Shown here: positions 33,747 to 44,531 of the stretch, in pieces
Layout of the letters: the number at the start of each line of letters is the position of its first letter
Numbering within the stretch: position 1 is the first letter of the stretch
NCBI RefSeq assembly: GCF_023349125.1
Contig: NZ_JAKIKT010000004.1
Span: 248,001-312,000 of the forward strand
DNA length: 64,000 nt
Origin: Shewanella corallii
Lineage (GTDB): Bacteria; Pseudomonadota; Gammaproteobacteria; Enterobacterales; Shewanellaceae
Direction: 5' to 3'
The notes under the pieces: model-generated
What the model was told of the DNA's origin: nothing
The model's input: only the letters and a program-made list of their open reading frames with translations
The model's database searches: none
Made by a program: the position numbers and the translations under genes

Positions 33747-36700
33747 TCAACAGTATTTGTTCATGTAATAACAGACGATGTCATTACTTCTTTCTACTTC
33801 ATCATGTACCATCTTAATTGGCGCCCACTCCTTCAAGTTGAACCCGCCGTAAACTTTTACACCAACAGCAGCACCAAAAGTAATATCATAATTTAATACC
33901 ATATTTTCATAACCTGTCAAATTCACACTAATTAAACCGACATCTAGCACTAAAGAATTCAACTGACCATCGGCTACTGTAAAACCTCCAGCAGTATAAT
34001 CACTCACAAACTGGACTTGACCTTCAGAATTAATCTGTAACCTTACTGAAGACAAATCAGCATCTGCTGCTAAAACAAACTTCCCATTAGAATCTATTTC
34101 AAAGCCTAGTTCATGGCCATAACCTTTTATTAGTTTGCTGATAGCTTTACCAGAAACTACCATAGCAATTTTTTCATCTTGGGGAGATACTTCATCCTTG
34201 CTATTCTGATTTAATAGAAACTGCATAGCACCAGTCACGGCACCATTGACAAATTTGCCACCAGACAGCGAAGAGGAGGTCCCTCCAATGATTGCTGAAA
34301 TCACTGTTGCTTTAACCTTTTCGAATCCTTCCACACCGCCACCTGGCAAGAAGGCACCACCCAATCCTTTAGTTATACCGGCACTGAAGAAGCCATGGCC
34401 AAACTTTCCCCCTTGAATGACTGAGAATATACCTCCAGCAAAAGCGTGAGCACTAATCTGCCCCGTGACTTGCCCTCCGGTCAACAGATTCCCCCCAAAT
34501 TCAATAAAAGACTCTCTAGCAATAAGCCCTTTCTTCACCGCTTTTGCATTGATAGCTCCTTCATAGTTAAAACTTTGCCCGATGACCATAAAAGTACTTT
34601 GGATTACTGCTGAACCAACTCCTGAAGTCAGTGCCGCCTCCCAGCTGCCGGTTTGAGTATAAGTCGCCGCTGCATTCCATAGAGAAGAGCACCATACCTG
34701 GCATCCAGGTATAAAGTTCAAAGCTACTGTTACAATTGAATTTAGCCATGGTATGTCTGCAATCGTCTTGATCAGTTTCTTGATAAAGTATCCACTCGGA
34801 TCAGTAGCGTTGAGTGGATTATTCAACACGTAACTATAACTATTGTAGTTTTGCAGATTGTCTGGGGATTGCACTACTGGATCAGCCTGCAACATCCGCC
34901 CCAAAGCAGCATCGTACATACGTCCATTCATATGGACAATACGATTATCACCATCGAATGCTACCGGCTCGTGGCCTGTATAACCCCGGGTGTTAGGATT
35001 GATTTCAGCAAGTAACAAAGATGATAAAGCTGTATTTTCGTAGAATGCCAATCGTTCTGCTTCAGTAGGTATGATTTCGGTCTGGTTGCCGAATACATCA
35101 TATGCAAAACGTTTTACCAATTGGCCGCTCTCATTAGAGATCGCAGTGACCGAGCCAAGGTGGTCTTTATACAACCAACGCAACATACTATTGCCATTAG
35201 CGTAATAGGTCTGCATTGCATCCCCAACGTAACGCTTGATGTAACTCTGTTGCTGGCCACTCCCTGGAGTTTCTTTTATGGTTAGCTCAAGATTACCAAC
35301 GTAGAAAATCGTCGTTGAGCTATCTTCTCCAACATCTACGCGTCTGAACCTTCTATTGTTAGCGTCATAGCCAAAGGCGCTGGCTCTGCCATCAACTTCA
35401 ATTCTGTTTGCCTTATTACGAGCACTGTAGGAAATGCTTCTCCACGCGGCACCATCTTTCTCACCCCAGATTTGATTACCATTTGCATCGTAACCGTAAG
35501 TTTCTGTCGCATACCCCAACTTACTGCGACTGGCAACGCCATGAATTGGCTTGTCTGAATCCGACTCGTAACCTAAAGTCCAACCATCTTTTTCAGACAG
35601 ATTACCGTTGACATCGTAATGATATAGTTGAACCCCATTAACTTCCGTGACCCTATTTAGCTCATCATAGCCAAAGCTATCTTCATTTACCTGACCAATA
35701 GATTGTCGGGTTTTAAGGTTGTTAATGCCATCGTAACTATAAATATCAGCTTGGATATGGTTACCACTACTGATTCCCGATAACCTGTTCGCTGCATCAT
35801 ACTCAAGTGCAACTGTCTGATTACCTTTCCTGTACTCACGTAGTAATCCCGCATCATCGATATGAACAATCTCATTATAAATTCGGCCTGAAACGCCTTC
35901 TCTTGCTTCCTGCTGTTTTAGTACCTGATTGAATGCATAGTGATACCGAACCCCTCTCGCCTCGATATATTCTCCATTTTGCTTCCTGCGATAGTCATCA
36001 AATTGCTGAAATACCCTGCCATATTCATCGTATTTGGTCTGCTGAATAACACACCTGCTGGAAATCGGATTTGTCAGAACATCATCCAGTAACCTTAGAT
36101 CGTTATTCGCTGAATTAAATACGGCTTTAGCTATACACTCTGTAGTGGCATCCAGATTCGTCAACGTGGAAACGGATCTCCCCAAGTTGTCGTAATATAG
36201 ATCGCGACGCCAGCTTCCAGTGTACTCGTACAACAGGCGGTGTTTAGTCGAGCCTGTGCCATAAACCCAGTATATATCCTCAGACACGACCTCAGCCGTA
36301 CCTGTCATCTTTTGGTGTCGTTTCCGTCCCAGATCGTCATAGTAAATTTCGGTTATGACGCCACGGGCATCCGTTTGCTTTGTCAGTTGCCCAAACGCGT
36401 CATACTCATAGGTCCAAGTTCCTCTGTCCTCATCAATCATTTGGGTTTTGCGGCCCAGCTTGTCATAGTCGATATCAGATAAAACTCTTTCATCTGCACT
36501 GCTATGCACCGTGTCTAAATTCCCAAACACATCGTAGGTATATGTGAGTACATTGCCTATAGCATCTGTAATACGATACTTCTCACCGAGGGCATTAAAT
36601 TCTGTCTTCTTAGCTTGGGTGCCTCCAGGCAAATCACCAGTCAGCGTGTTGGTTTGATTTCTCGCTTCAAAGGTTTGATAAGCAACTGTTCCTGTATTTG

Positions 36701-39700
36701 GGTCGTCTGTTGCCTTAACCCGGTCCAAAGCATCATACTCGCTGGTTACCGGCTCAAGCCCAGGTTCAATGACAGAAACCGCACGTCCATATTGGTCATA
36801 CTGCTGGGATTTACTGTGCCAATTACCCAGTACATCTCTTGTACTCTCCTTAAAGACTCTTCCCGAGGTATCAATATATTGCCTTGCAGTTAACACTTCA
36901 TTTTCAGTGGCTTCAATCATACTAAAGCAGTAAAAAGAGCTATCATCGCACCTCTTATTCAACTTACTTGATTGAGCTCCTGACGCACTGTACCTATACA
37001 CCTCTGTACCAAATGCATCATGTAACATTCGAGTTACTACGCCATCAGTGTTTTCAAGTTTAGTTGCCTGCCCAAGTGCGTTCCTTTGAAGAATCTTAGA
37101 ATTCAATACTCCACTGTTGTAACTCTCCAGAATATATCGACCAGTGTCATCATAAAATGTCGTATTGGTCCGGGTTATACGTGGAGAACACCCACTCCCA
37201 TTGCTAATCATCTTGTTAACAATATTACCAAGATCATCATAGATATATTCAGTTAGTAGACGAGTATCGCAAGTCCCTTCAGGTTCAATTACCTCTGTTT
37301 TAAGCATTCCATTGTCGTAATAGGTAAAACTACTGTTCCGGGTTTCGGAGAGTTCTTCTCCATTAATACTCCTGCTATGAGTTACAGTAGAATGACTCAG
37401 GCGTCCAAAGCGATTATCAGTCTCAGAAGAACCATAATGATTAGAATTCGACAGACTAGAAAGCGCACCAGCTTTTAACGTAGTCGAAAAAACATCCTCC
37501 ATATCAACAAACATTAAAGCGTCTGTCACATCATAATTACCACTCAAACTAGACGTCACATTCGCATATTCATCTTGAACCGTGATGGTTTGCTGACAGT
37601 TATATACAGAAGTAGTGACTAACGAGCCTTCGATTGAGTCAACAAGAGCTTGACATTCTCTACTCTCATTTTGATAGACACGATAACTTATACTGCCATT
37701 ACCATGATCTACAGAGTCTACTGAATAACGATTTTCAGCAGCATTGATTATCGTACCTCCTGCCTTTTTAATTGTTCGCAATGGCATCCCTGTCAAAGGG
37801 AATACCTGCCCATATTCAGTCTCTGTCGAGAAGGGAACTCCCTGCTTATTGAATACGGTAACAATCGACTCAAACCCGAGGCTTCCGCGGCCAAATTGCG
37901 CTCTGGCACCGCGATAACTGTATTTCACTTCAGCAAATTCTGAGGAGCCTTGAGCAGGAGTATCTGTTTCAACTGAAGTCACTACCGTAGCAGCTCCCGC
38001 AATATTCATTACCCTAAACAAAGGATCTTGCTGCATTCCGCTTGGTAACCCTTCACCCTTGATGTGTACAAAGGGTTCCGCCATTGACTGATAAGTAATA
38101 CGAGTTTCTATACCACTTCCTGTTGTGATTGAATTCAGTAAGCCTGGATGACGAACTCGATTTCCTCCGTTGTACAGTTTCAGACTGGTGGATGCAGCGG
38201 TCCTTGTGCCAGCTTTGTACAAGAAGTCCAGAAGTCCGTTATTGTTGACATCACCGAACGTCCCATACGCTATGACGTGACTATCAAAGCTGGGCTCTTC
38301 GGGATCATCTGTTGGGGGATTAAAGGTCCAGTCTGATAAGGCTGGGGTAATACGCTCAAAGCCCCCGGAAACTCCGTAGAGACTGGTAACTTCGGAATTA
38401 GTCCACTCGTAGCGGTACCATGTACGATCAAATTTATCATGGAAAACCAACTCAATTCTTCCATCTCCATCATAATCAACAATCATCGGAGGTAACGACG
38501 AATTAAGTCTCGATGAGTATGGTAAATCAGTACCGGGCACATAGTGATAACCAGTATTAAGATAATATTCCCATCTTTCTGCGATCGTGTTGTACACAAC
38601 AACGTCTGATAATCCGTCACTATTGAAGTCAACGGGGAGAGCATGTTTTCCAGTAACATCAATTTTCTGGTAGACAGTTGCCTTATACGAATCGGTCGTA
38701 TTAGGAGGACAATGAGTATCCCTGCAATCTGACGTATTTGCCTGATAATTGGTGGTTAAAAGTACCAATGCATCGCCTCTGGCATATCCAGGGCAATCAG
38801 TCCCACAGTCTCGCCATGCTAAAATATCAGCGACACTATCACGATTTACATCTACACTCTGCCACCCATTTGAGATTTTAAACCCTTGTGGAAATCTAGT
38901 CGGTAACAAGACCGGAGTTCTTGACTCAAACCGATTAGAAGTAATATTCCAACTTCTGACATATATATTTTCTTCAATAGTTTCAACAAGATCATTATAC
39001 CCATCACCATCAAAATCCATAGCTTTGAGGTTTAGAGCGATATTCCCCTCAATACCAAGAACTTCCGGAGACTGTGGTTCCGACAGTGTTAGAGTAACAG
39101 GAAAACCATTACTTGCTGCCACGTCGAATAAAATCCAATCAGCATTATCTTCATTGTTGTCTTTGTTCGTTAAGAAACTTAACAACCCGTCTCCATCGGG
39201 ATCTACAGGAACTAATCTAGCGTTATGTTGTAAATCATCCCAAGTGGTGAATGTTTGACAGTCAGACTCTGTATTATTTGAGTCTCCTACACATAGTTTA
39301 GATCGAGTGCTACTCACTTGAGTCAGAGTAACCAAGTCGTTTACACCGTCATTGTTAACGTCCAAAACTATGGCATGACGCAGGTATTCCCCCTCTGGTG
39401 TGGAGATATTTTCGAGCCAAGATGAATCATCTCGGGAGCTTGAGAATACGTCTCGATAATTAAATTCAACAGGTCTCTTACATATATTATTCAGCCCACA
39501 CTCTTGAATTGTAAGAAGCTCTCTTTGTCCTATTTCATTAGTATCAAACCCTAATTTATACTCTCGAACATTGACGCCATCATGATTTGATATTGTTATT
39601 CCACTTATGTTGGACTTAGTTTCAAAATGGGACAGATACATGTAACCCGAAGATTTTACTCTTGGGTTTGCATCATTGGAGTAATTAATAATAACTGAGT

Positions 39701-42700
39701 TACCACTATAATTTACCTCAGAAATTACTTTTTCGTTTTCGCCAATACCATCACGATAAACATATGAAACCTTATTAACATCACTACGTAAATTATCCCA
39801 CGTAGTACTAATTAACCAATTCATGGTTTCAGTGACTTCGATTACACTTCCTGAGTCGCCAACTCCCCCTGGAACAGTCATTAAGAACAAAGCTGTTACT
39901 TTACTTTCTGCAGTTCCCCCATAAACGCTTAGGCTCTTATCTTTACGCTCAATTTCAAAACTGTCATCTGCAGTGTATGTAATAGTAAGTTGGCTATCCA
40001 ATTGTGTGGTATACACTGAGCCAGGTTGACCCTGTTGCCCCGACTTAAGCAATAGCCTTTGACCATCCATACAGAAATTGTCTTGTTCATCAAGCATCAC
40101 AGGTCTTGCCGAACCATCGAGAAGTTTAGTACTTCCACAACGGCTGATAGAAGATAACCCTTGCAAGCTCCACCCAACTCCCACAATCCCTTCTGGCGCC
40201 TGACTTGAATAGGCTAAGCCCAGTTCTGGTGTAACTCCTGCAATACCAGATGGTAAGCTAAAAGGTACCGAATACGTTGCAGCACCTGATTCATTTACCC
40301 TGAATTCACCCGTCGTTAAACCCAACGACGCAGATGTACTAATCTCATTCAATTGAGGTGGATTATATTCAGCAACTGATGTCGCAGGAGCTTCTGGCTG
40401 GATCTCCAATTCAACTACGCTATCAGATACCTGCACGTCAACAATATTAGATGTAGGGCCACAAATTTGGTTATGGATACAAGCCTGAACCTGATAGGTG
40501 TAATTACCAACAGCTTTCAAAACCCCATAACTCGTTGAACCATATTGGCTTTCAAGTGTTGAGTTCGGCTGACTGTTTATACCCTCCACTATTCGGTAAA
40601 AGATAGATTTTGAAGGATCTGGTGAACCCACGCCTTGCCAACTCAATGAGAAGTCCCCGAGTAAGGGTTGCGAAGCTGTTAAATCAGGTTTTGCAATAAT
40701 AAGATCCAGCGGATCCAAAGCGTCATACCCCAGCTCTATCTCAACACTGTCAGCAACTCCATCACCATCGGAGTCCTGGCCTTCGTTACAGTTACAGTGG
40801 TCGTAGAATACTCGGGTGACCAAATCTACGGCGTTAGCGCTATACGCGTAGTATTCATCAGAAATAGTGAGACGCCATGCCACCTCACTTCGAGGATGAC
40901 CGGTATTAAGCAGGTTGACCCAACCAGCCTTATCCAGGCCACCTGCACTTTCTTTATTGGGCTCACTTGGGAACAGCCGGACGAACAGTTGATTAACAAA
41001 CTCTGCGTTAGACAGGTCTGCGGGATATAACTCCAAGCCTCTTGAAGAGCCGAGGAAGGCGGCAGTGATTTCATGCTCTCCACGACCGAGCCAATACACA
41101 TAGGCAAAATAATTCAACTCTGCTTCGGAAGGGGATCTTCCAAGCAAGCCAAAAAACAGACTTGCAATGGGTTTTAACGGAATATTGGCATGCTCGGGTA
41201 TATCCCAGTCAATTTCAAAGTCAGCTGGCACCAGTGAGGGATCGACATCTTCCCAGCTTAATGCAAACGGCCCCCAATCGGCTCTCCGTATGATATGTAA
41301 TTGATCATCTTCAGTAACAACATGCAGCTCGCCGTTTGCAAAGACCTTAGGCTGTTGTTTAACCCCCTGTACCAGCGGATACATGTACCTCTCACTGCCG
41401 TACTGGGTATTTAGAACGTACAGACCGCTGACGTCATTACCGCCATTGGCTGCGACACCGACGAACAACTGTTTTCTATATATGCCTGTATCTGTATCCA
41501 GGACTGTCGAAAGCAGTTGTGATTGCGCATGGACTTCACCACGTATCCGCGTGCGCCATAAGAGATTCGACTGTTCACTCAACTTGTAGACGTGTCTATC
41601 GGTAGCGCCGAAATAGATCTGGTCATTACCATTAGCATCTTTATCTAACGTAGGCGCAGCCACAATTCTTGCTTCCGAAGCGGTACCAGCAGGAAGTGAG
41701 AAAGGCCAGCCAGCAACGTCGTACCCATCCCTTAACGCGTAAACTTGTTGGCCAGCGCTGACGTAAACAACGCCGTTTTCGCTTACTGTAGGGCTTGCAT
41801 CAATAAGATCGATGTCCGGTCTGTCTGTATTGCCAAGAGCGGTAAATTCAATGACGGATTCCCCTACATCGGTAACGACTCTGAGCCTCAATCCACCATG
41901 TTGATAACCCTCTATGACTCGCTCATTAGGCTGCATCCGGAAACGGATTTGCCCATCACCGCTAGATTGATAAACAGGGAATTGGAATACTTCGGCAGTA
42001 TTTCTAAGCTGGACATTAGCATTGGTCAGCCCCTGCAGACCTAAGCCATCAAATATGATTTCTGCAGGAGAACTATTGGCCGCAGGAGTCAAAGTAGCAC
42101 TGTGCAAATATGGCACCTGATGATTAACAGTAATGACCTGTCCTTCATTACATATATCGTCATCATTACAGGCTGCTACTTTGTAACTAACGTCACCTGG
42201 TGGCAATTGCGATATGTAGAATTGCTTGAACTGGTTATCTCCCTGCCCGATAACCTCCCAACTGTAGCTACTTCCAGGCTGTCCAAACTTACGGGATAAA
42301 GTAAGCCGCCTGGCCCCAGGATAATCATTTTGCCAACTCATTTGATAAGCACTGTTTTGAGTTAGCGACATGTTTGAAAAAGTTGTCAAACCAGGTTCTG
42401 AATCAGGCAGGTCTACGGTCACTGAAGTACATTCACTGCCGGATCCAATAGGCCCAGCTCCATTTACATTACTGGCTGATGCGCAATAGCAATAAGTGCG
42501 ATTATCATGAAGGGCATAGTCACTCTTTTGAATTGACTTTCTAACGCTACCGTCAATTGGAACAAACTCAGAATCTCCAAGTGAGACTCTATCTGATCCA
42601 GGACATTGTCCATTAGATTCGTACCAAGTGTAATGCTGGCTGAACGCCACCAAGCTGGCCTTTAAATGAATATTAAACGCGCCGTTTGAAACACTTGTAT

Positions 42701-44531
42701 CCGCAGTCACATTGGGTGAAGAAGTCGGAGCCGTTTCGTGAACATCAAAACGTGTCACAGGGGAGTAAATCGTCACCCCATTATCGGTGATCAGCCTGAA
42801 TTGATAGTCAACATCAGCGGCAGTTGGCAGGGGTATTTCACCAAAGTTGAAAGTCGTTGAACTTCCATCAGGGTTCAAACGGGAGAGCAACTGGCTATTG
42901 CCATAGACCTCAATGCGACTAATAGATGGCTGATTACCAGCCTCTCCTTGAGGTCTATACTGCCCTGCAATATTCACTATACTGCCAGGATACGCTTCCC
43001 CCCCCTCCGCCAGGGTAACGCTAGGCGCCAAAAGGGTATAACTACCTACAATGTTAACATTTTCACCATCCCTACTACGTTGGCCGAAACCATCAGTCAC
43101 CACCGTATACAAGTGCCCGGGGCCAGAGTTAAAATTGTTCGCAATAAATACTGAAGTGCCACAATTGGAACCGCGACATTGGCCAAGACTGGTCAGACAA
43201 TCGATCCCGGTATAATTCTCGGGCCCGTAGCAAAACTCTACCTGCAAAACACCTTCACCAGACGCACCGGAAGACAAATTAACGGTTTGTCCGAGCATCA
43301 ACAGACCACTGATTTGTATATTGGCCGAAGGAGGGGCAATAGAAACAACTTTTTTAGCCGCTGATTTTACCGTACTACCTGCTCTGTCCTTCACTTCGGC
43401 CCAAATCCAATATTCATCAGCTTGGGAAAAGCTATGAGACGAATTACATGAGCCAGTTTGGCCTGAGACACTGCATGAATGTACTGCTACGCACGAGGAG
43501 GTGTCATCTGAAGTGTTGGTGCACCAACGTATAGAGGACAATTGATTTGTAGAGGCAACATTTGGATCGCTGGCAGAGACATTGATAGCTAACGGTGTAC
43601 CAGTCCCGATATATATCGTGCTGTCATCAACACCTTCTACACCACTTATAGTACGTGGAATGAATGTAGTAATGTCTCCTACCTGAATAGGAATTAAATC
43701 TGTAATAGAAGTGGGAGTAAGAGTGCTATTCCCAATACTAAAACTGGTGATTTGTGGTGGACTATTTACCTCAACGACCTTAACTGTTCTCGTTGCTGGG
43801 TCGCTTATCGTCGCGTATTTATCATATGCTTTAACTGTTACTGAATAATTACCTAAACTATTCAACTGCGTCGAAAATGAACACTCCATACTAGAAGACG
43901 GTGTGGATATAGAACATCTTTTGACGACAGAGTTATTTTTTGTAAATTCTATCTTATTTACATCCCCACCTACATCAGAAGCTCTGGCTGTAAAGGTTAC
44001 ATTGGAGTTTATACTATAACTCTGATTCTCCTGAGGTGAAACGCTACTTATGACGGGCTTAGTTCTTGAGACTAGCTTTATCGTCTTTTCTGAGAAAAAA
44101 GGGCTATCATACGTGTTGCTATAACAACCATTGCCACCCCAAGGATCGTCTTCTGTTTCATACAGTTGATAATTTACAGCCTGCCTGAATTTGTAGGTAC
44201 CATTAGTAAGATTCAAGGATGATGGTGACAAATTGAATAGATGTTGATTATTCGCAGAGGCGCTTAACGTAATACGCCTAACCTCACTACCACTGGTGTT
44301 AAGTATTGATATATATATTGTTCTCAAATGATAGCTTTCACTATCACACCTACCACCACTATTAGTGTACTCATCATTTTTGGGATCATATGTCCAGAAC
44401 TTAAGAGTTTTACTTTGTCCAGATTCATTAAGAATCTCAACCTGCTCTCCATTCCTATATTGAGTAATAGCATTAGCGTTATAACTAATTAATACAAGCA
44501 GGAACGCAAACAATTTAAATACAATATTCAT
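33747..44531 (-). CDS. Giant exported SpvB/FG-GAP/Rhs-repeat protein, Tc-toxin-like
   Basis: The 3594-residue protein begins with a Sec signal peptide (MNIVFKLFAFLLVLISYNANA). In order: Ig/fibronectin-like domains (about 155-890), a PQQ-propeller-like region (about 905-1080), a DUF4214-like stretch with GRSPSEAELNYFAY (about 1135), a thrombospondin type 3-like calcium motif DSDGDGVADSVE (about 1253), an SpvB domain (about 1394-1620), five or more FG-GAP motifs of DxNxDG type (about 1725-2095), a TcdB-middle-like part, YD repeats (about 2410-3180) and the Rhs core GRMYDAALGRMLQADP...TDPSGYF ending near 3246. SpvB plus Rhs is the plan of the B and C parts of insecticidal Tc toxins, here fused and given a signal peptide. 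The last 345 residues are a glycine-rich pretoxin part and an unrecognised tip. The start overlaps the previous gene (ATGA). Confidence 0.88.
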   Translation of the reverse strand: MNIVFKLFAFLLVLISYNANAITQYRNGEQVEILNESGQSKTLKFWTYDPKNDEYTNSGGRCDSESYHLRTIYISILNTSGSEVRRITLSASANNQHLFNLSPSSLNLTNGTYKFRQAVNYQLYETEDDPWGGNGCYSNTYDSPFFSEKTIKLVSRTKPVISSVSPQENQSYSINSNVTFTARASDVGGDVNKIEFTKNNSVVKRCSISTPSSSMECSFSTQLNSLGNYSVTVKAYDKYATISDPATRTVKVVEVNSPPQITSFSIGNSTLTPTSITDLIPIQVGDITTFIPRTISGVEGVDDSTIYIGTGTPLAINVSASDPNVASTNQLSSIRWCTNTSDDTSSCVAVHSCSVSGQTGSCNSSHSFSQADEYWIWAEVKDRAGSTVKSAAKKVVSIAPPSANIQISGLLMLGQTVNLSSGASGEGVLQVEFCYGPENYTGIDCLTSLGQCRGSNCGTSVFIANNFNSGPGHLYTVVTDGFGQRSRDGENVNIVGSYTLLAPSVTLAEGGEAYPGSIVNIAGQYRPQGEAGNQPSISRIEVYGNSQLLSRLNPDGSSTTFNFGEIPLPTAADVDYQFRLITDNGVTIYSPVTRFDVHETAPTSSPNVTADTSVSNGAFNIHLKASLVAFSQHYTWYESNGQCPGSDRVSLGDSEFVPIDGSVRKSIQKSDYALHDNRTYCYCASASNVNGAGPIGSGSECTSVTVDLPDSEPGLTTFSNMSLTQNSAYQMSWQNDYPGARRLTLSRKFGQPGSSYSWEVIGQGDNQFKQFYISQLPPGDVSYKVAACNDDDICNEGQVITVNHQVPYLHSATLTPAANSSPAEIIFDGLGLQGLTNANVQLRNTAEVFQFPVYQSSGDGQIRFRMQPNERVIEGYQHGGLRLRVVTDVGESVIEFTALGNTDRPDIDLIDASPTVSENGVVYVSAGQQVYALRDGYDVAGWPFSLPAGTASEARIVAAPTLDKDANGNDQIYFGATDRHVYKLSEQSNLLWRTRIRGEVHAQSQLLSTVLDTDTGIYRKQLFVGVAANGGNDVSGLYVLNTQYGSERYMYPLVQGVKQQPKVFANGELHVVTEDDQLHIIRRADWGPFALSWEDVDPSLVPADFEIDWDIPEHANIPLKPIASLFFGLLGRSPSEAELNYFAYVYWLGRGEHEITAAFLGSSRGLELYPADLSNAEFVNQLFVRLFPSEPNKESAGGLDKAGWVNLLNTGHPRSEVAWRLTISDEYYAYSANAVDLVTRVFYDHCNCNEGQDSDGDGVADSVEIELGYDALDPLDLIIAKPDLTASQPLLGDFSLSWQGVGSPDPSKSIFYRIVEGINSQPNSTLESQYGSTSYGVLKAVGNYTYQVQACIHNQICGPTSNIVDVQVSDSVVELEIQPEAPATSVAEYNPPQLNEISTSASLGLTTGEFRVNESGAATYSVPFSLPSGIAGVTPELGLAYSSQAPEGIVGVGWSLQGLSSISRCGSTKLLDGSARPVMLDEQDNFCMDGQRLLLKSGQQGQPGSVYTTQLDSQLTITYTADDSFEIERKDKSLSVYGGTAESKVTALFLMTVPGGVGDSGSVIEVTETMNWLISTTWDNLRSDVNKVSYVYRDGIGENEKVISEVNYSGNSVIINYSNDANPRVKSSGYMYLSHFETKSNISGITISNHDGVNVREYKLGFDTNEIGQRELLTIQECGLNNICKRPVEFNYRDVFSSSRDDSSWLENISTPEGEYLRHAIVLDVNNDGVNDLVTLTQVSSTRSKLCVGDSNNTESDCQTFTTWDDLQHNARLVPVDPDGDGLLSFLTNKDNNEDNADWILFDVAASNGFPVTLTLSEPQSPEVLGIEGNIALNLKAMDFDGDGYNDLVETIEENIYVRSWNITSNRFESRTPVLLPTRFPQGFKISNGWQSVDVNRDSVADILAWRDCGTDCPGYARGDALVLLTTNYQANTSDCRDTHCPPNTTDSYKATVYQKIDVTGKHALPVDFNSDGLSDVVVYNTIAERWEYYLNTGYHYVPGTDLPYSSRLNSSLPPMIVDYDGDGRIELVFHDKFDRTWYRYEWTNSEVTSLYGVSGGFERITPALSDWTFNPPTDDPEEPSFDSHVIAYGTFGDVNNNGLLDFLYKAGTRTAASTSLKLYNGGNRVRHPGLLNSITTGSGIETRITYQSMAEPFVHIKGEGLPSGMQQDPLFRVMNIAGAATVVTSVETDTPAQGSSEFAEVKYSYRGARAQFGRGSLGFESIVTVFNKQGVPFSTETEYGQVFPLTGMPLRTIKKAGGTIINAAENRYSVDSVDHGNGSISYRVYQNESRECQALVDSIEGSLVTTSVYNCQQTITVQDEYANVTSSLSGNYDVTDALMFVDMEDVFSTTLKAGALSSLSNSNHYGSSETDNRFGRLSHSTVTHSRSINGEELSETRNSSFTYYDNGMLKTEVIEPEGTCDTRLLTEYIYDDLGNIVNKMISNGSGCSPRITRTNTTFYDDTGRYILESYNSGVLNSKILQRNALGQATKLENTDGVVTRMLHDAFGTEVYRYSASGAQSSKLNKRCDDSSFYCFSMIEATENEVLTARQYIDTSGRVFKESTRDVLGNWHSKSQQYDQYGRAVSVIEPGLEPVTSEYDALDRVKATDDPNTGTVAYQTFEARNQTNTLTGDLPGGTQAKKTEFNALGEKYRITDAIGNVLTYTYDVFGNLDTVHSSADERVLSDIDYDKLGRKTQMIDEDRGTWTYEYDAFGQLTKQTDARGVITEIYYDDLGRKRHQKMTGTAEVVSEDIYWVYGTGSTKHRLLYEYTGSWRRDLYYDNLGRSVSTLTNLDATTECIAKAVFNSANNDLRLLDDVLTNPISSRCVIQQTKYDEYGRVFQQFDDYRRKQNGEYIEARGVRYHYAFNQVLKQQEAREGVSGRIYNEIVHIDDAGLLREYRKGNQTVALEYDAANRLSGISSGNHIQADIYSYDGINNLKTRQSIGQVNEDSFGYDELNRVTEVNGVQLYHYDVNGNLSEKDGWTLGYESDSDKPIHGVASRSKLGYATETYGYDANGNQIWGEKDGAAWRSISYSARNKANRIEVDGRASAFGYDANNRRFRRVDVGEDSSTTIFYVGNLELTIKETPGSGQQQSYIKRYVGDAMQTYYANGNSMLRWLYKDHLGSVTAISNESGQLVKRFAYDVFGNQTEIIPTEAERLAFYENTALSSLLLAEINPNTRGYTGHEPVAFDGDNRIVHMNGRMYDAALGRMLQADPVVQSPDNLQNYNSYSYVLNNPLNATDPSGYFIKKLIKTIADIPWLNSIVTVALNFIPGCQVWCSSLWNAAATYTQTGSWEAALTSGVGSAVIQSTFMVIGQSFNYEGAINAKAVKKGLIARESFIEFGGNLLTGGQVTGQISAHAFAGGIFSVIQGGKFGHGFFSAGITKGLGGAFLPGGGVEGFEKVKATVISAIIGGTSSSLSGGKFVNGAVTGAMQFLLNQNSKDEVSPQDEKIAMVVSGKAISKLIKGYGHELGFEIDSNGKFVLAADADLSSVRLQINSEGQVQFVSDYTAGGFTVADGQLNSLVLDVGLISVNLTGYENMVLNYDITFGAAVGVKVYGGFNLKEWAPIKMVHDEVERSNDIVCYYMNKYC

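Noticed and set aside
33747..44531. Assembly artefact for the giant frame
   Set aside because: The frame is continuous with an ordered set of domains, a signal peptide and an Rhs core at the expected place, so a real gene is much likelier.
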